A DNA stretch of 64,000 bases from Pelagibacterium lacus (GCF_003345525.1 NZ_QQNH01000014.1:1-64000); one strand, 5' to 3'; positions 7,460 to 16,876 are shown, counted from the stretch's first letter. Notes: generated from the letters alone by a model not told the origin. Made by a program: numbers and translations.

Positions 7460-8479
7460 ATGACCTTCAAACGCACACTCGCGCTGACCGCCCTGGCCGG
7501 TTCGCTGCTGTTTATCGGCAGCGTGACCGCCCATGGGCAGCAGACGTTGATCAACGTGTCCTACGATCCCACCCGCGAGCTCTATCGCGAGTATAATGCG
7601 GCGTTCACGTCCCATTGGCAGGAGCAGGGGAATGGCGCCGTCACCATCCAGGTGACCCATGGCGGCTCGGGCTCGCAGGCCCGCACCGTCATCGATGGGC
7701 TCGATGCCGATGTGGTGACGCTGGCGCTGGAAGCCGACATCAACGCTATCGCGGAGCAATCGGGCAAGATCCGCGCGGACTGGCGCGGCACCCTTGAGAA
7801 CAACAACGCCCCCTATACCTCCACCATCGTTTTCCTCGTCCGCAAGGGCAATCCCAAGAACCTCACTGATTGGGGGGACCTGGTGCAGGAGGGCGTCGAG
7901 GTGATCACGCCCAATCCCAAGACCTCGGGCGGCGCGCGCTGGAACCTCATCGCCGCCTGGGCGTGGGCCGATCGTGAGTTCGATGGCGACGAGGCGCAGA
8001 TCCGCCAGTTCGTCGGCGATCTCTACCGCCATGTGCCGGTGCTCGACAGCGGCGCGCGCGGGTCGACCACCACCTTCGCGCAGCGCGGCATTGGCGACGT
8101 CCTGCTGGCCTGGGAAAATGAAGCCTTCCTCGCCATCGAGGAACTTGGCCCCGACGCCTTCGATATCGTGGTGCCCTCGATCTCGGTCCTCGCCGAGCCG
8201 CCGGTCGCCATCGTCGACGAGAATGTCGATGCCAAGGGTACGCGCGACCTTGCCACGGCCTATCTCGAATATCTTTATTCCGATGTCGGCCAGACCATCG
8301 CCGCCCGGCATTTCTACCGGCCTTCGAACCCCGAACTGGTGACCGACCAGAGCCTGCTGGAGCGCTTCCCGGCGGTCGATCTGGTCAGCATCGATGACTA
8401 TGGCGGATGGGTCGAAGTGCAGCCGAGCTTTTTCGGCGACGGCGGCATATTCGACCAGATCTACCAGCCGGTACAGTAA
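7460..8479 (+). CDS. sbp: Sulfate ABC transporter, periplasmic binding protein
   Basis: The 339-residue product has a signal peptide (MTFKRTLALTALAGSLLFIG, cleaved near AHGQ) and the hallmark stretches of sulfate/thiosulfate-binding proteins: VSYDPTRELYREYN at the mature start, THGGSGSQARTVIDG, DVVTLALEADI, and NPKTSGGARWNLIAAW. It captures sulfate or thiosulfate in the periplasm for CysT-CysW-CysA. AGGAGG is followed by ATG codons at 7451 and 7460; only the second is correctly spaced (10 bases), so it was chosen. It is the first gene of a four-gene operon behind a strong promoter. Whether it prefers sulfate or thiosulfate cannot be told from sequence. Confidence 0.93.
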   Translation: MTFKRTLALTALAGSLLFIGSVTAHGQQTLINVSYDPTRELYREYNAAFTSHWQEQGNGAVTIQVTHGGSGSQARTVIDGLDADVVTLALEADINAIAEQSGKIRADWRGTLENNNAPYTSTIVFLVRKGNPKNLTDWGDLVQEGVEVITPNPKTSGGARWNLIAAWAWADREFDGDEAQIRQFVGDLYRHVPVLDSGARGSTTTFAQRGIGDVLLAWENEAFLAIEELGPDAFDIVVPSISVLAEPPVAIVDENVDAKGTRDLATAYLEYLYSDVGQTIAARHFYRPSNPELVTDQSLLERFPAVDLVSIDDYGGWVEVQPSFFGDGGIFDQIYQPVQ

Positions 8480-8482
8480 TCG

Positions 8483-9346
8483 ATGAGCCTCGCTCCCTCG
8501 TCCCGGCGTGGGTGGCGATGGAAACAGCCGAGCGTCATTCCCGGTTTCGGGCTGACGCTCGGTTTCGCCATCGTCTATCTATGCCTCATCGTCCTCATCC
8601 CGCTGGCCGGCGTGGGCTGGCGTTCGGCGGCCCTCGGCTGGGAGGAATTCTGGCGCATCGGAACCGATGCCCGCGTCCTTGCCGCCCTGCGCACCAGTTT
8701 CTGGACCGCCGCCCTTGCCGCACTGGTCAATGCGGTGTTCGGGGTCATCGTCGCCTGGGTCCTGGTGCGCTACGAGTTTCCGGGGCGGAGGATCGTCGAT
8801 GCGGTGGTCGATCTGCCCTTCGCGCTTCCCACCGCGGTGGCCGGCATCGCGCTGACCGCTCTCTACGCACCAACGGGCTGGATCGGGCAATTCTTCGCCC
8901 CCCTGGGCATCCGCATCGCCTATACGCCCATCGGCATCGTCATCGCCCTGATCTTCATCGGCCTGCCCTTCGTGGTGCGCACGGTGCAGCCGGTTCTCGA
9001 GGATTTCGACAGGGAGGTGGAGGAGGCCGCCGCTACCCTGGGGGCAAACCGGTTGCAGACCATCGTCTCGATCATCCTGCCGGCCTTGTTTCCGGCCATC
9101 CTGACCGGCTTCGCGCTCGCCTTCGGCCGGGCGGTGGGGGAATACGGCTCGGTGATCTTCATTGCTGGCAACATCCCCTATGTCTCGGAGATCGCACCGC
9201 TGCTGATCGTCATGCGGCTCGAGGAGTTCAACTATCCCGCCGCGACCGCCATCGGCGCGATCATGCTGATCCTCGCCTTCATCGTCCTGTTCGCCGTCAA
9301 TCTCATCCAGACCTGGAGCAGAGGGAGGTACGGTCATGGCGCGTAA
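8483..9346 (+). CDS. cysT: Sulfate ABC transporter permease CysT
   Basis: The 287-residue inner-membrane protein has about six hydrophobic segments and the permease EAA-type loop (EEAAATLGANRLQTIVSIILPALFPAILTG) that contacts the ATPase. Family features such as DLPFALPTAVAGIALT and FGRAVGEYGSVIFIAGN identify it as the CysT (CysU) subunit of the sulfate/thiosulfate importer. It starts 3 bases after the sbp stop and overlaps cysW by 11 bases, indicating translational coupling. Confidence 0.93.
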   Translation: MSLAPSSRRGWRWKQPSVIPGFGLTLGFAIVYLCLIVLIPLAGVGWRSAALGWEEFWRIGTDARVLAALRTSFWTAALAALVNAVFGVIVAWVLVRYEFPGRRIVDAVVDLPFALPTAVAGIALTALYAPTGWIGQFFAPLGIRIAYTPIGIVIALIFIGLPFVVRTVQPVLEDFDREVEEAAATLGANRLQTIVSIILPALFPAILTGFALAFGRAVGEYGSVIFIAGNIPYVSEIAPLLIVMRLEEFNYPAATAIGAIMLILAFIVLFAVNLIQTWSRGRYGHGA

Positions 9347-10193
9347 TATCCGATTGCCCGATCCGACCACCGAGTCCGGAACCGTCAAATGGGTGACCAT
9401 CGCCGTGGCGGGCCTGTTCATGGCCGTGGTGCTGTTCATCCCGCTGCTGGCCGTGTTCCTCGAAGCGTTCAGGCTCGGGGCGGGGGCCTTCCTCGCCGCG
9501 ATCACCGAACCCGACGCGCTGGCCGCCATCCGGCTGACCCTTCTGGTGGCGGCGATCTCAGTGCCGCTCAATATGGTGTTCGGGGTCGCGGCAGCCTGGG
9601 CCATCGCCAAATATGAGTTCAAGGGCAAGGCCTTCCTCACCACATTGATCGACCTGCCGTTTTCGGTTTCCCCGGTCATTGCGGGGTTGGTCTATGTGCT
9701 TTTGTTCGGCTCCGGCAGCGTTCTGGGCCCGATCTTCAACTCGGCCGGGTTGCAGGTGCTTTTCGCGGTGCCCGGCGTGGTGCTGGCGACGCTGTTCGTC
9801 ACCTTTCCTTTCGTGGCGCGCGAGCTCATTCCGCTGATGGAAGATCAGGGGACGGGGGACGAGGAGGCGGCCATCTCGCTCGGCGCCGGCGGCTGGCAGA
9901 CCTTCTGGCGGGTGACCTTGCCCAATATCAAATGGGGCCTCCTTTACGGCGTGCTGCTGTGCAATGCCCGCGTCATGGGGGAATTCGGCGCCGTCTCGGT
10001 GGTGTCCGGCCGCCTACGCGGCGAAACCGTCACTATGCCGCTGCAGATCGAAATTTTATACAACGAGTACAATTTTTCCGCCGCCTTCGCCGTTGCCGCG
10101 CTGCTGGCGCTGCTCGCGCTGGTCACCTTGATCCTCAAGGCCCTGCTCGAGCGTGTCTATGGCCGCGACCATGCGGGCGGGGTTCGTCACTGA
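9336..10193 (+). CDS. cysW: Sulfate ABC transporter permease CysW
   Basis: The 285-residue partner of CysT has about six membrane spans. DLPFSVSPVIAGLVYVLLFG, the coupling loop EEAAISLGAGGWQTFWRVTLP and ARVMGEFGAVSVVSGRLRGET are all CysW signatures. It forms the heterodimeric channel with CysT. The start overlaps the cysT end, and cysA follows after 9 bases. Confidence 0.93.
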   Translation: MARNIRLPDPTTESGTVKWVTIAVAGLFMAVVLFIPLLAVFLEAFRLGAGAFLAAITEPDALAAIRLTLLVAAISVPLNMVFGVAAAWAIAKYEFKGKAFLTTLIDLPFSVSPVIAGLVYVLLFGSGSVLGPIFNSAGLQVLFAVPGVVLATLFVTFPFVARELIPLMEDQGTGDEEAAISLGAGGWQTFWRVTLPNIKWGLLYGVLLCNARVMGEFGAVSVVSGRLRGETVTMPLQIEILYNEYNFSAAFAVAALLALLALVTLILKALLERVYGRDHAGGVRH

Positions 10194-10202
10194 GGACCGA
10201 AC

Positions 10203-11243
10203 ATGGACGTTACAGTCAAGAATGTGCGCAAGGAGTTCGGGGATTTCCCCGCCCTGCACGATGTCTCGCTCGATATCCGTTCGGGCGAGCTGATCGCCCT
10301 GCTCGGGCCTTCGGGCTCGGGCAAGACCACGCTGTTGCGCCTGATCGCCGGGCTCGATTTCCCCACCGAGGGGGCGATCTATTTCGGCGAGGACGACGCC
10401 TCGCTCAAAAGCGTGCAGGAGCGCAATATCGGCTTCGTTTTCCAGCACTATGCCCTGTTCCGGCACATGACGGTGCTCGATAATGTGGGCTTCGGCCTCA
10501 AGGTGCGGAAGGGCCGCAACCGTCCGGCCAAACCGGATATCGAGAAACGCGCCCGCGATCTTCTCGAATTCGTCCAGCTTCGCGGGTTGGAAAAACGCTA
10601 TCCCAACCAGCTTTCGGGCGGGCAGCGGCAGCGGGTTGCGCTGGCGCGGGCGCTGGCCATCGAACCTAAGGTCCTGCTGCTCGACGAGCCCTTTGGTGCA
10701 CTCGACGCGCAGGTGCGCAAGGAACTGCGCCGATGGCTGCGCGAGGTGCATGAATCCACCGGCCATACCACGGTTTTCGTCACCCATGATCAGGAGGAGG
10801 CGCTCGAACTCGCCGACCGGGTCGTGGTGATGAGCCAGGGCCGGATCGAGCAGGTCGGCAAGCCGGACGAAGTCTATGACCGGCCCAATTCGCCGACGGT
10901 GTTTTCCTTCATCGGGGAGTCGTCGAAACTCCCGGTTTCGATCAACCGGGGGCAAGTCTATTTCGCCGACCGCCCGCTGGGGCTCGACGCGCAGGGCAGC
11001 GCCGATGGCGAGGCTGAATTGTTCTTCCGCCCGCACGATATCGAGATCGTCGAGGATGCTGGGGTGGCGATTGTCGGCATCGTCGCCGCCAGCCGCCGCA
11101 CCGCCGGCACGCGGCAGGTCGAACTGGAAGTGGGCGGGGCCAAGGAACGGGTGGAAATCGAAATCCCCGTCGATCATCCCGCCACGGCCCAGACGCGCAT
11201 CGCGTTCAGGCCCAAACGCTGGAGCGTCTTCCCATCGCGCTAA
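10203..11243 (+). CDS. cysA: Sulfate ABC transporter ATP-binding protein CysA
   Basis: The 346-residue ATPase has Walker [10 protein letters not shown] near residue 38, Q-loop [12 protein letters not shown], signature [15 protein letters not shown], Walker [13 protein letters not shown] and H-loop [12 protein letters not shown]-terminal TOBE-like regulatory region follows ([10 protein letters not shown]). It powers sulfate/thiosulfate import by CysTW. It is the last gene of the operon; a repeat copy and an intrinsic terminator lie directly downstream. The final hundred residues follow the CysA type rather than the PotA/MalK type. Confidence 0.93.
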   Translation: MDVTVKNVRKEFGDFPALHDVSLDIRSGELIALLGPSGSGKTTLLRLIAGLDFPTEGAIYFGEDDASLKSVQERNIGFVFQHYALFRHMTVLDNVGFGLKVRKGRNRPAKPDIEKRARDLLEFVQLRGLEKRYPNQLSGGQRQRVALARALAIEPKVLLLDEPFGALDAQVRKELRRWLREVHESTGHTTVFVTHDQEEALELADRVVVMSQGRIEQVGKPDEVYDRPNSPTVFSFIGESSKLPVSINRGQVYFADRPLGLDAQGSADGEAELFFRPHDIEIVEDAGVAIVGIVAASRRTAGTRQVELEVGGAKERVEIEIPVDHPATAQTRIAFRPKRWSVFPSR

Positions 11244-11245
11244 AA

Positions 11246-11293
11246 GGCTTTCGGCAAAAGTGGACGCCGCTCTTGCGGTTCGCAAGCGCGACA
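11246..11293. repeat. Intergenic palindromic repeat, copy 2 (degenerate, shortened)
   Basis: This stretch matches the first half of the element at 76-181: GGCAAAAGTGGAC, then CTTGCGGTTCG, then AAGCGCGACA. The outer arms are reduced to GCTT and AAGC and the 11-base second hairpin is missing. It lies between the convergent cysA and baeRF genes, immediately before the terminator. Confidence 0.65.
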
Positions 11294-11305
11294 CGACAAG
11301 CGGGA

Positions 11306-11337
11306 CCGGCGGCGATGTGCCGCCGGAACCCATTTTT
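11306..11337 (+). terminator. Intrinsic terminator after cysA
   Basis: A perfect 8-base GC stem (CCGGCGGC at 11306-11313, GCCGCCGG at 11319-11326) with loop GATGT is followed by AACCCA and a run of five T. It ends the rightward sulfate operon and sits directly before the end of the convergent baeRF gene. Confidence 0.75.
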
Positions 11338-11339
11338 CC

Positions 11340-12461
11340 TCAGTGCGGATAGCGCAGGATGGCGGCGAGTTCGTTGCCGCCGGGGATATCCTCGCGGCGC
11401 ACGCCCAGGACGGTCGCACCGCTGGCAAAGGCCCGCGCGGTGATCTGGTCGACCACGCCATAGGCCTTGGCATCGTCGGTATCCACGAAGGTCACGGCCC
11501 CGGTCTCGTCATCAATGAAGCCGGCGGTCACGGAATCGATATCGACCAGCAGCGTCTGGACGGCGCCGAACGTTGCCGCGCGCGCCGCGTCGGAAATATC
11601 GGTCGTGGTGCGGCGCTCGCCGGTGCGTCGCTCGAACAGGGCCCTTATCTCCGCAATCTGTTCGGCATAGGCCGCGTCGAGCACCGGCCGCGCCCGTGCG
11701 ACCAATTCGGCCGCCGTCAGGCGATCGGGGCTTTCGGAAATGGTTTCACCCAGGACGTTGTTATAGGAGCTGAACTGCTTGAACAGTTCCGCCAGCCGTC
11801 CGGTCGCGGCGAGGACCAGCGGTGTCTCGCGCCCCGCGAGGATCGGGCGCAGCGCCGCATCGACTTTGCGCACATACTGCTCGAGCCGCACGTTCTGGCC
11901 TTCCGAGCCGTGAATGCGGCCGCTGAATGTCCGGTCGTTGAGGGTGGATTTGCCGGCGGCCGAGGCGGCATCCTTGGGCATTGCCGGCACCTTGATCTCT
12001 TCGGCCGGAAGGTCGGCATTCATTTCCACGAGGCGCACGGCGTTTTCCGACAGGGCCAGGATGAAGGCCGAATGCGGGAAGGTGATGGCCCGGAACAGCG
12101 GTTTTAGATGGAAGCGGTCGGACACCTGCACCATGGAGGAGAGGTCGTTGGCGAGGCGATAGGTGCGGATGCTGTCAGGGGTGGCGAAGATGGCCAGGCT
12201 GTTGGCCTGGAAGCGCCAGAACTCGTCATCGTCCAGGAGGTCGTTGAGCCCATCCAGAAGCGCATCGAGCCGCCGCTTGTCGAAATCGATTTCCTCGAGC
12301 TGGGTCTGTGCCTCCCGGATGAGGTTCTTGAGCTCGATGCGGGAGGCGGGAACGTTCTCCGTTACCGGAGTCGTCTTCAAATAGATCGAGACAGCGCCAT
12401 CGGAACGTTTGTCCGCCAGCCGGGAAAATTCGTTTCTGGTGGGAATGTCGAGATGAAGCAT
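11340..12461 (-). CDS. baeRF-type (archaeo-eukaryotic release factor-like) protein
   Basis: The 373-residue soluble protein begins MLHLDIPTRNEF and shows the mixed alpha/beta layout of bacterial proteins related to eRF1 domains 2 and 3 (the baeRF families): SIYLKTTPV near the start, LALSENAVRLVEM around residue 140, LVLAATGRLAELF near 225, and a terminal GATVLGVRREDIPGGNELAAILRY. Such proteins are proposed to act in translation quality control or ribosome rescue; none of that is shown for this gene. No typical GGQ loop is evident to me. It is a single gene, convergent with cysA and 108 bases from mgtE. Confidence 0.6.
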   Translation of the reverse strand: MLHLDIPTRNEFSRLADKRSDGAVSIYLKTTPVTENVPASRIELKNLIREAQTQLEEIDFDKRRLDALLDGLNDLLDDDEFWRFQANSLAIFATPDSIRTYRLANDLSSMVQVSDRFHLKPLFRAITFPHSAFILALSENAVRLVEMNADLPAEEIKVPAMPKDAASAAGKSTLNDRTFSGRIHGSEGQNVRLEQYVRKVDAALRPILAGRETPLVLAATGRLAELFKQFSSYNNVLGETISESPDRLTAAELVARARPVLDAAYAEQIAEIRALFERRTGERRTTTDISDAARAATFGAVQTLLVDIDSVTAGFIDDETGAVTFVDTDDAKAYGVVDQITARAFASGATVLGVRREDIPGGNELAAILRYPH

Positions 12462-12569
12462 GAATGGTCCTTTCGTATTTTGGGGGCATCCTAGCCCGGA
12501 AGGACAGAAAAATCAGGACCGAAGCCCGATGAAATGCTTTGCTGCGGCTCGATACCGCATGCCGTCTTG

Positions 12570-13910
12570 TCAGGGCATGGTGAGAATTACGTTGGCGATA
12601 CTGAAATAGATCAGTACGCCGGTCGCGTCGGCGATGGATGTTACCAGTGGGGTGCTGGCCGTCGCCGGATCCATGTTGAGCTTGCTGAGAAGGAAGGGCA
12701 GCAGCATGCCGATCAGGCTGCCCACGATGACGATGAGCACCATGGAGAGCGAGATGACCAGGGCGATCTCCGGTCCGCCGCGCACCACCCCGATGATGGC
12801 GATGGCGGCGGCCATGCTCAGCCCGAGCAGGATCGCCACCACCAGTTCGCGGCCGAGTACCCGGCCCCAGTCGGAAACGCCGATCTCGCCGGTCGCCAGC
12901 GCCCGCACCATCAGGGTGGCCGATTGCGAGCCGGCATTGCCGCCCGAGGCGATCAGGATCGGCAGGAAGAACATCAGCGCCAGATGCGCGGCGATGGTGT
13001 CCTCGAAATAGGCGATGCCGGCGCCCGAGAAGATATTGCCGAAGACGAGCACCATGAGCCAGGCGATCCGTGCCCGGTAGAGCATGGGGATCGACGCCGT
13101 CCCGACGCCCGCCTCGAGCCTGGTGACCGTGCCGACGCGGTGAAAGTCCTCCGTGGCTTCGGCTTCCATCACGTCGAGGGCGTCGTCATGGGTGATGATG
13201 CCCACGAGGCGGCCATCCGTGTCCACCACCGGCAGGGCGATCACGTCGTAATGGGCGATTTTGCGCGCCGCGGCTTCCACATCGTCATCGACGCGGATCG
13301 CATGGGTGTTGATCTCCATAATGTCGGCGACCCGCGCCTGCGCCGGCGCGGTGATGAGGTCCTGCAGCCGGACCGAGCCCAGCAGCCGGCGTTCCGCGTC
13401 GATGACATAGGTGCGGTAGATGGTTTCCTTGTCGGGGGCTTCGCGCCGCAGCATGGTCAGCGCCTTGGTGGCGCTCAGATCGGGTGGGAGAGCGGCATAG
13501 TCCGATGTCATGATCGCGCCCGCCGTGCCTTCGTCATAGGAGGCGAGACGGCGGATATCCTCGCGTTCGGCCTGGGCGAGGGCGGGCATCAGGGCCTTGC
13601 GCTGCTGGTCCGACAATTCCTTGTAGAGGTCGGCCCGGTCGTCGGCATTCATCTCCATGACGATGGCGGCGAGGTCGGTCCGCGGCATCACCGTGGCGAG
13701 CAGCATCTGGAACTCATGGTCGAGATAGCCGAAGATATCGGCCTGCCGCGCCACTGGAGCGTGCGCGAGCGTCGTCCAGGCGGCGGGCGGGTCGAGGGTC
13801 TGCAGGGCGTCGGCCAGGTCGGCGGGGTGTTCCGCCGCCAGGGTCGCCGTTACGGCGTCGGTCGCGCCGGCGAGGAAGATGTCGCGAATATCGTTGGTTT
13901 TTGTTTGCAT
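12570..13910 (-). CDS. mgtE: Magnesium transporter MgtE
   Basis: The 446-residue protein has the full MgtE plan. An N-terminal acidic superhelix covers about residues 1-125, two CBS domains cover roughly 130-250 (ending LPVVDTDGRLVGIITHDDALD), a plug helix follows, and five membrane spans run from about 275. The pore motif GNAGSQSATLMVRALATGEI is complete. MgtE is a Mg2+ channel gated by Mg2+ bound to its cytoplasmic domains. GGAGGCGCAT precedes the ATG at 13910, a strong ribosome site, so the longer reading (8 codons more) was rejected. The upstream region holds a GC-rich leader that can fold (13921-13990). Confidence 0.92.
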   Translation of the reverse strand: MQTKTNDIRDIFLAGATDAVTATLAAEHPADLADALQTLDPPAAWTTLAHAPVARQADIFGYLDHEFQMLLATVMPRTDLAAIVMEMNADDRADLYKELSDQQRKALMPALAQAEREDIRRLASYDEGTAGAIMTSDYAALPPDLSATKALTMLRREAPDKETIYRTYVIDAERRLLGSVRLQDLITAPAQARVADIMEINTHAIRVDDDVEAAARKIAHYDVIALPVVDTDGRLVGIITHDDALDVMEAEATEDFHRVGTVTRLEAGVGTASIPMLYRARIAWLMVLVFGNIFSGAGIAYFEDTIAAHLALMFFLPILIASGGNAGSQSATLMVRALATGEIGVSDWGRVLGRELVVAILLGLSMAAAIAIIGVVRGGPEIALVISLSMVLIVIVGSLIGMLLPFLLSKLNMDPATASTPLVTSIADATGVLIYFSIANVILTMP

Positions 13911-13922
13911 ATGCGCCTCCTG

Positions 13923-13990
13923 CGTGCAGGGCACGGGAGGCGCGGCCGGCTGTTACCGCACGCCTCTTGGTGCCCCTGCACGGGGTTTCT
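13923..13990 (-). promoter_or_regulatory. GC-rich foldable leader of mgtE
   Basis: Read on the minus strand, the leader can form CCCC-GTGCA-GGGG (13973-13985). Downstream of that lies a longer stem that pairs GAGGC/GCCTC and GCGG/CCGC. The segment TGCAGGGGCAC (13970-13980) could instead pair with GTGCCCTGCA (13925-13934), which lies just before the AGGAGG of mgtE. These pairings exclude each other, as in a switch. I do not recognise the M-box (ykoK) or mgtA leader consensus, and high GC makes stems easy to find by chance. Confidence 0.3.
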
Positions 13991-14148
13991 GTCGTGAGGC
14001 GACCCCGCGGCAAGCCGGCGAGGTCGGGCAACCAGGGCCTTCGTCCATCATGGTTCTCATCGAGGTTTCGTGCGGGCGACGCGAGGGTTCGCCCGAGGCG
14101 AGCCTAGTGCAGCGGCCGCGTCAAGGCAATCGCCGTCGCGGGGCGCCG

Positions 14149-15237
14149 TCAGGGCGTGGCGAAAGCCTGGGCCACGTCGGGCTGCCAGCGGATATGGAGA
14201 TTGTCGCCCCGGCCGATGCCGCCCACCAGGGGATGGCCGAAGCTCAGCCGCGCGCTCAATTCCTGCTGCCAGCCGGTCCGCAATACCACCGTGGTGTTGT
14301 TGCCGAGGAAGGTGATGTCCTGCACCGTGACGGGGAGGGTGGTGCCCTCCGGGCCCGGCTCGCGGGTCAGCTCGATGCGTTCGGGCCGCAGCATCAATTC
14401 AGCCTCCTGGTCCACGGTGCCACCGCCATGCACGGGAACATCGGTCGCCACCGTGCCATCGGGGAAGCGCAGGCTGGCGCGATTGCCGGACACCGTCGCC
14501 AGCCGCCCTGCGAGGAAGGCGCTGTCGCCGATGAAATCGGCAACGAAGCGGGTGGCCGGGCCGGCATAGAGCTCGGCCCCGGTGCCCACCTGCTCGATCC
14601 GCCCGCGGTTGAACACGGCGATGCGGTCGGAGAGGCGCAACGCCTCGTCCTGGTCGTGGGTGACGTAGAGGATGGTGACGCCGGTTTCCTGATGGATGCG
14701 GCGGATTTCGAGCTGGATTTCCTCGCGCAGTTTCTTGTCGAGCGCCGAAAGCGGCTCGTCCATGAGCAGCACCGGCGGATCGTAGACCAGCGCGCGGGCC
14801 AGCGCCACGCGCTGCTGCTGGCCGCCCGACATGGCCGAGGGCATGCGGTCCTCGAAGCCGGAAAGGCGCACCAGGGCCAGCGCATTCCTGACCTTCTCCT
14901 CGATTTCAGCCCGCCCCATGCGGCGCACGCGCAGGGGAAACGCCACGTTCTCGCCCACGCTCAGATGCGGAAACAGCGTATAGCGCTGGAAGACCATGCC
15001 GATCTGGCGCTTGTGCGAGGGAATGCGCAGGATCGACTGCCCGCGCAGGCGGATGTCGCCGGCGGTCGGGTCCTGGAATCCGGCCAGAATATAGAGCGTC
15101 GTCGATTTGCCCGAGCCGGAGGGACCGAGAAAGGTGAGGAATTCGCTTTCCCCGATGGTCAGCTCCACGTGATCGGTGGCGACGACCTCGCCATAGACCT
15201 TCCGGATGCCGTCGATATGGAGGTAGGGGGTGGTCAT
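14149..15237 (-). CDS. Polyamine-type ABC transporter ATPase (cluster I)
   Basis: The 362-residue PotA-like ATPase has Walker A GPSGSGKST, Q-loop MVFQRYTLFPHLSV, signature [15 protein letters not shown], Walker B VLLMDEPLSALD, H-loop ILYVTHDQDEA and a C-terminal TOBE region (LMLRPERIELT). Its ATG overlaps the stop codon of the preceding permease by 4 bases. It is the last gene of a nine-gene leftward operon. It energises uptake of the compound processed by the aldehyde dehydrogenase, monooxygenase and hydrolase of the same operon; the substrate is not known. Confidence 0.88.
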   Translation of the reverse strand: MTTPYLHIDGIRKVYGEVVATDHVELTIGESEFLTFLGPSGSGKSTTLYILAGFQDPTAGDIRLRGQSILRIPSHKRQIGMVFQRYTLFPHLSVGENVAFPLRVRRMGRAEIEEKVRNALALVRLSGFEDRMPSAMSGGQQQRVALARALVYDPPVLLMDEPLSALDKKLREEIQLEIRRIHQETGVTILYVTHDQDEALRLSDRIAVFNRGRIEQVGTGAELYAGPATRFVADFIGDSAFLAGRLATVSGNRASLRFPDGTVATDVPVHGGGTVDQEAELMLRPERIELTREPGPEGTTLPVTVQDITFLGNNTTVVLRTGWQQELSARLSFGHPLVGGIGRGDNLHIRWQPDVAQAFATP

Positions 15238-16034
15238 TTGGACGTGCCTTTGCGGATCAGCGCGGTTGCGACCATGAGGACGATGGTAAGGACCACGAAC
15301 AGGGTAGAGACGGCGGCGATCACCGGGGTGAGGTCCTGGCGCAGCGTTGTCCAAACCCGCACGGGCAGGGTCTGCAAGGTGGGCGAGGCCATGAAGATGG
15401 CCAGCACCACCTCGTCCCATGAGATGAGGAAAGAGAAGATGGCGGCCGAGAACAGGCCGTGGCTGATGGCGGGCAGGGTAACGCGGTAGCGCGCCTCCCA
15501 GGGCGAAGCGCCGCACAGCACCGCCGCGTCCTCGATGGCGGGATCGAAGGTCTCCAGCGCGGCGGAAATGTTGATGATCGAAAAGGGCAGGGCGACGATC
15601 AGATGGGCGATGACGAAGCCGGTGAGCGTGCCGTTGATCCCCAGCCGCAGGAAGCCTGCGTAAAGCGCCACGGCGAGGATCACCACCGGCAGCACCATGG
15701 GGGTGAGGAAGAAGGCCCGCAGCACGGCCCGCCCGCGAAAGCGGCCGCGCACGAGGGCGAACGAGGCCAGAAGCCCGAGCGCCACTGAAAGGATCGTCAC
15801 GATGATGGCGATCTTGGCCGAGGTCAGCGCCGACTGGATCCAGCGCGGATCGGCGAACAATTCCTCATACCAGCGCAATGTCCAGCCCGGGGGCGGGAAG
15901 GCCAGCCAGCGCGAGGAGCCGAAGGACAGCGCGATGATGAAGACGATGGGCAGCAGCAGAAACAGCGCGGTCAATGTACAGATCGCGATGAGAATCCACT
16001 TCCAGCTCCCCAACTTGCCGAAATCGAGCAGCAT
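15234..16034 (-). CDS. Polyamine-type ABC permease, PotC-like (cluster I)
   Basis: The 266-residue permease has about six membrane spans and the coupling loop DAAVLCGASPWEARYRVTLPAI. The C-terminal half (FSFLISWDEVVLAIF) is characteristic of PotC/YdcV-type inner-membrane subunits. It overlaps the next gene by 4 bases and shares one base with the preceding permease gene, showing tight coupling with its heterodimer partner. Confidence 0.87.
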   Translation of the reverse strand: MLLDFGKLGSWKWILIAICTLTALFLLLPIVFIIALSFGSSRWLAFPPPGWTLRWYEELFADPRWIQSALTSAKIAIIVTILSVALGLLASFALVRGRFRGRAVLRAFFLTPMVLPVVILAVALYAGFLRLGINGTLTGFVIAHLIVALPFSIINISAALETFDPAIEDAAVLCGASPWEARYRVTLPAISHGLFSAAIFSFLISWDEVVLAIFMASPTLQTLPVRVWTTLRQDLTPVIAAVSTLFVVLTIVLMVATALIRKGTSK

Positions 16035-16876
16035 CAGCGGGTCTCCCTTGGCTCGAACAGGCGCAGTTGCAGGGCGTAGAGGGCGAGGGTCACGACCAGC
16101 AGCACGAAGGCCGCGGCGCCGCCCATGCCCCAGTTGAGCAGGCTCTGCACCTGCTGGACGATGAATTCGGCCAGCATCATGTTGGCGGTGCCACCGAGGA
16201 GCGAGGGGGTGACGTAATAGCCGAGAGACATCACGAACACCATCAGCCCGCCCGAGGCGATTCCGGGCGCGGCCAGGGGCAGCAGCACCCGCACCAGCGC
16301 CTGCATGCGCGAGGCGCCGCACAGCGCCGCCGCCTGCAGGATGGCCGGGTCGATCTTGCGGATCACCCCGTAGAGGGGAAGGATCATGAAGGGCAGCATG
16401 ATGTAGACCATGCCGATGGTGACGCCGATCAGATTGTTGGTGAGCTGGATCGGCGTGTCGATCAGCCCGATGGATTGCAGCATGCGGTTGATGATGCCGG
16501 TCTGTTGCAGCATCACCATCCAGGCATAGGTGCGGGTCAGAAGGTTGGTCCACATGGACAGGAGGATCACCGCGAACAGGATGCCGGCCGGCAGGCGCGG
16601 CATGATGGCCAGCGCCCAGGCGATGGGGAAGGCGATCAGCGCCGTGATGAGGGTGACCAGGCCCGAGACGAAGAAGGTGTTGAAGAAGATCCGGCCATAG
16701 GTCGGGCTGCCGAGAAGCGCGGCATAATTGTGCAGGCCCGGTTCGGGATCGGTCACCGAGCGCGTGAGCAGCATGACGACGGGAACCACGAAGAAGGCCA
16801 GCAGCAGCAGGATGGCGGGCATGGCCATGCCCAGTCCCGATCTGCGGCGCCGCTGTGTCGTTGCGATGGTCACCAT
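16034..16876 (-). CDS. Polyamine-type ABC permease, PotB-like (cluster I)
   Basis: The 280-residue permease starts with a basic n-region (TTQRRRRSG) and a first span (ILLLLAFFVVPVVML). The coupling loop is QAAALCGASRMQALVRVLLPLA, and YYVTPSLLGG is typical of PotB/YdcU. GGAG lies 10 bases before the ATG at 16876; upstream in-frame codons were rejected because they lack a membrane segment. The binding-protein gene ends 68 bases upstream. Confidence 0.87.
   Translation of the reverse strand: MVTIATTQRRRRSGLGMAMPAILLLLAFFVVPVVMLLTRSVTDPEPGLHNYAALLGSPTYGRIFFNTFFVSGLVTLITALIAFPIAWALAIMPRLPAGILFAVILLSMWTNLLTRTYAWMVMLQQTGIINRMLQSIGLIDTPIQLTNNLIGVTIGMVYIMLPFMILPLYGVIRKIDPAILQAAALCGASRMQALVRVLLPLAAPGIASGGLMVFVMSLGYYVTPSLLGGTANMMLAEFIVQQVQSLLNWGMGGAAAFVLLVVTLALYALQLRLFEPRETR

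Noticed and set aside
13923-14148. M-box (ykoK) magnesium riboswitch before mgtE
   Set aside because: The conserved M-box blocks could not be found on the minus strand. Only generic GC-rich stems are visible, so it is reported as an unclassified leader.
12534-15489. Long rightward open frames (487 and 536 codons) opposite mgtE and the cluster I ATPase
   Set aside because: Both are antisense shadows. The minus-strand proteins have complete family motifs and good ribosome sites.
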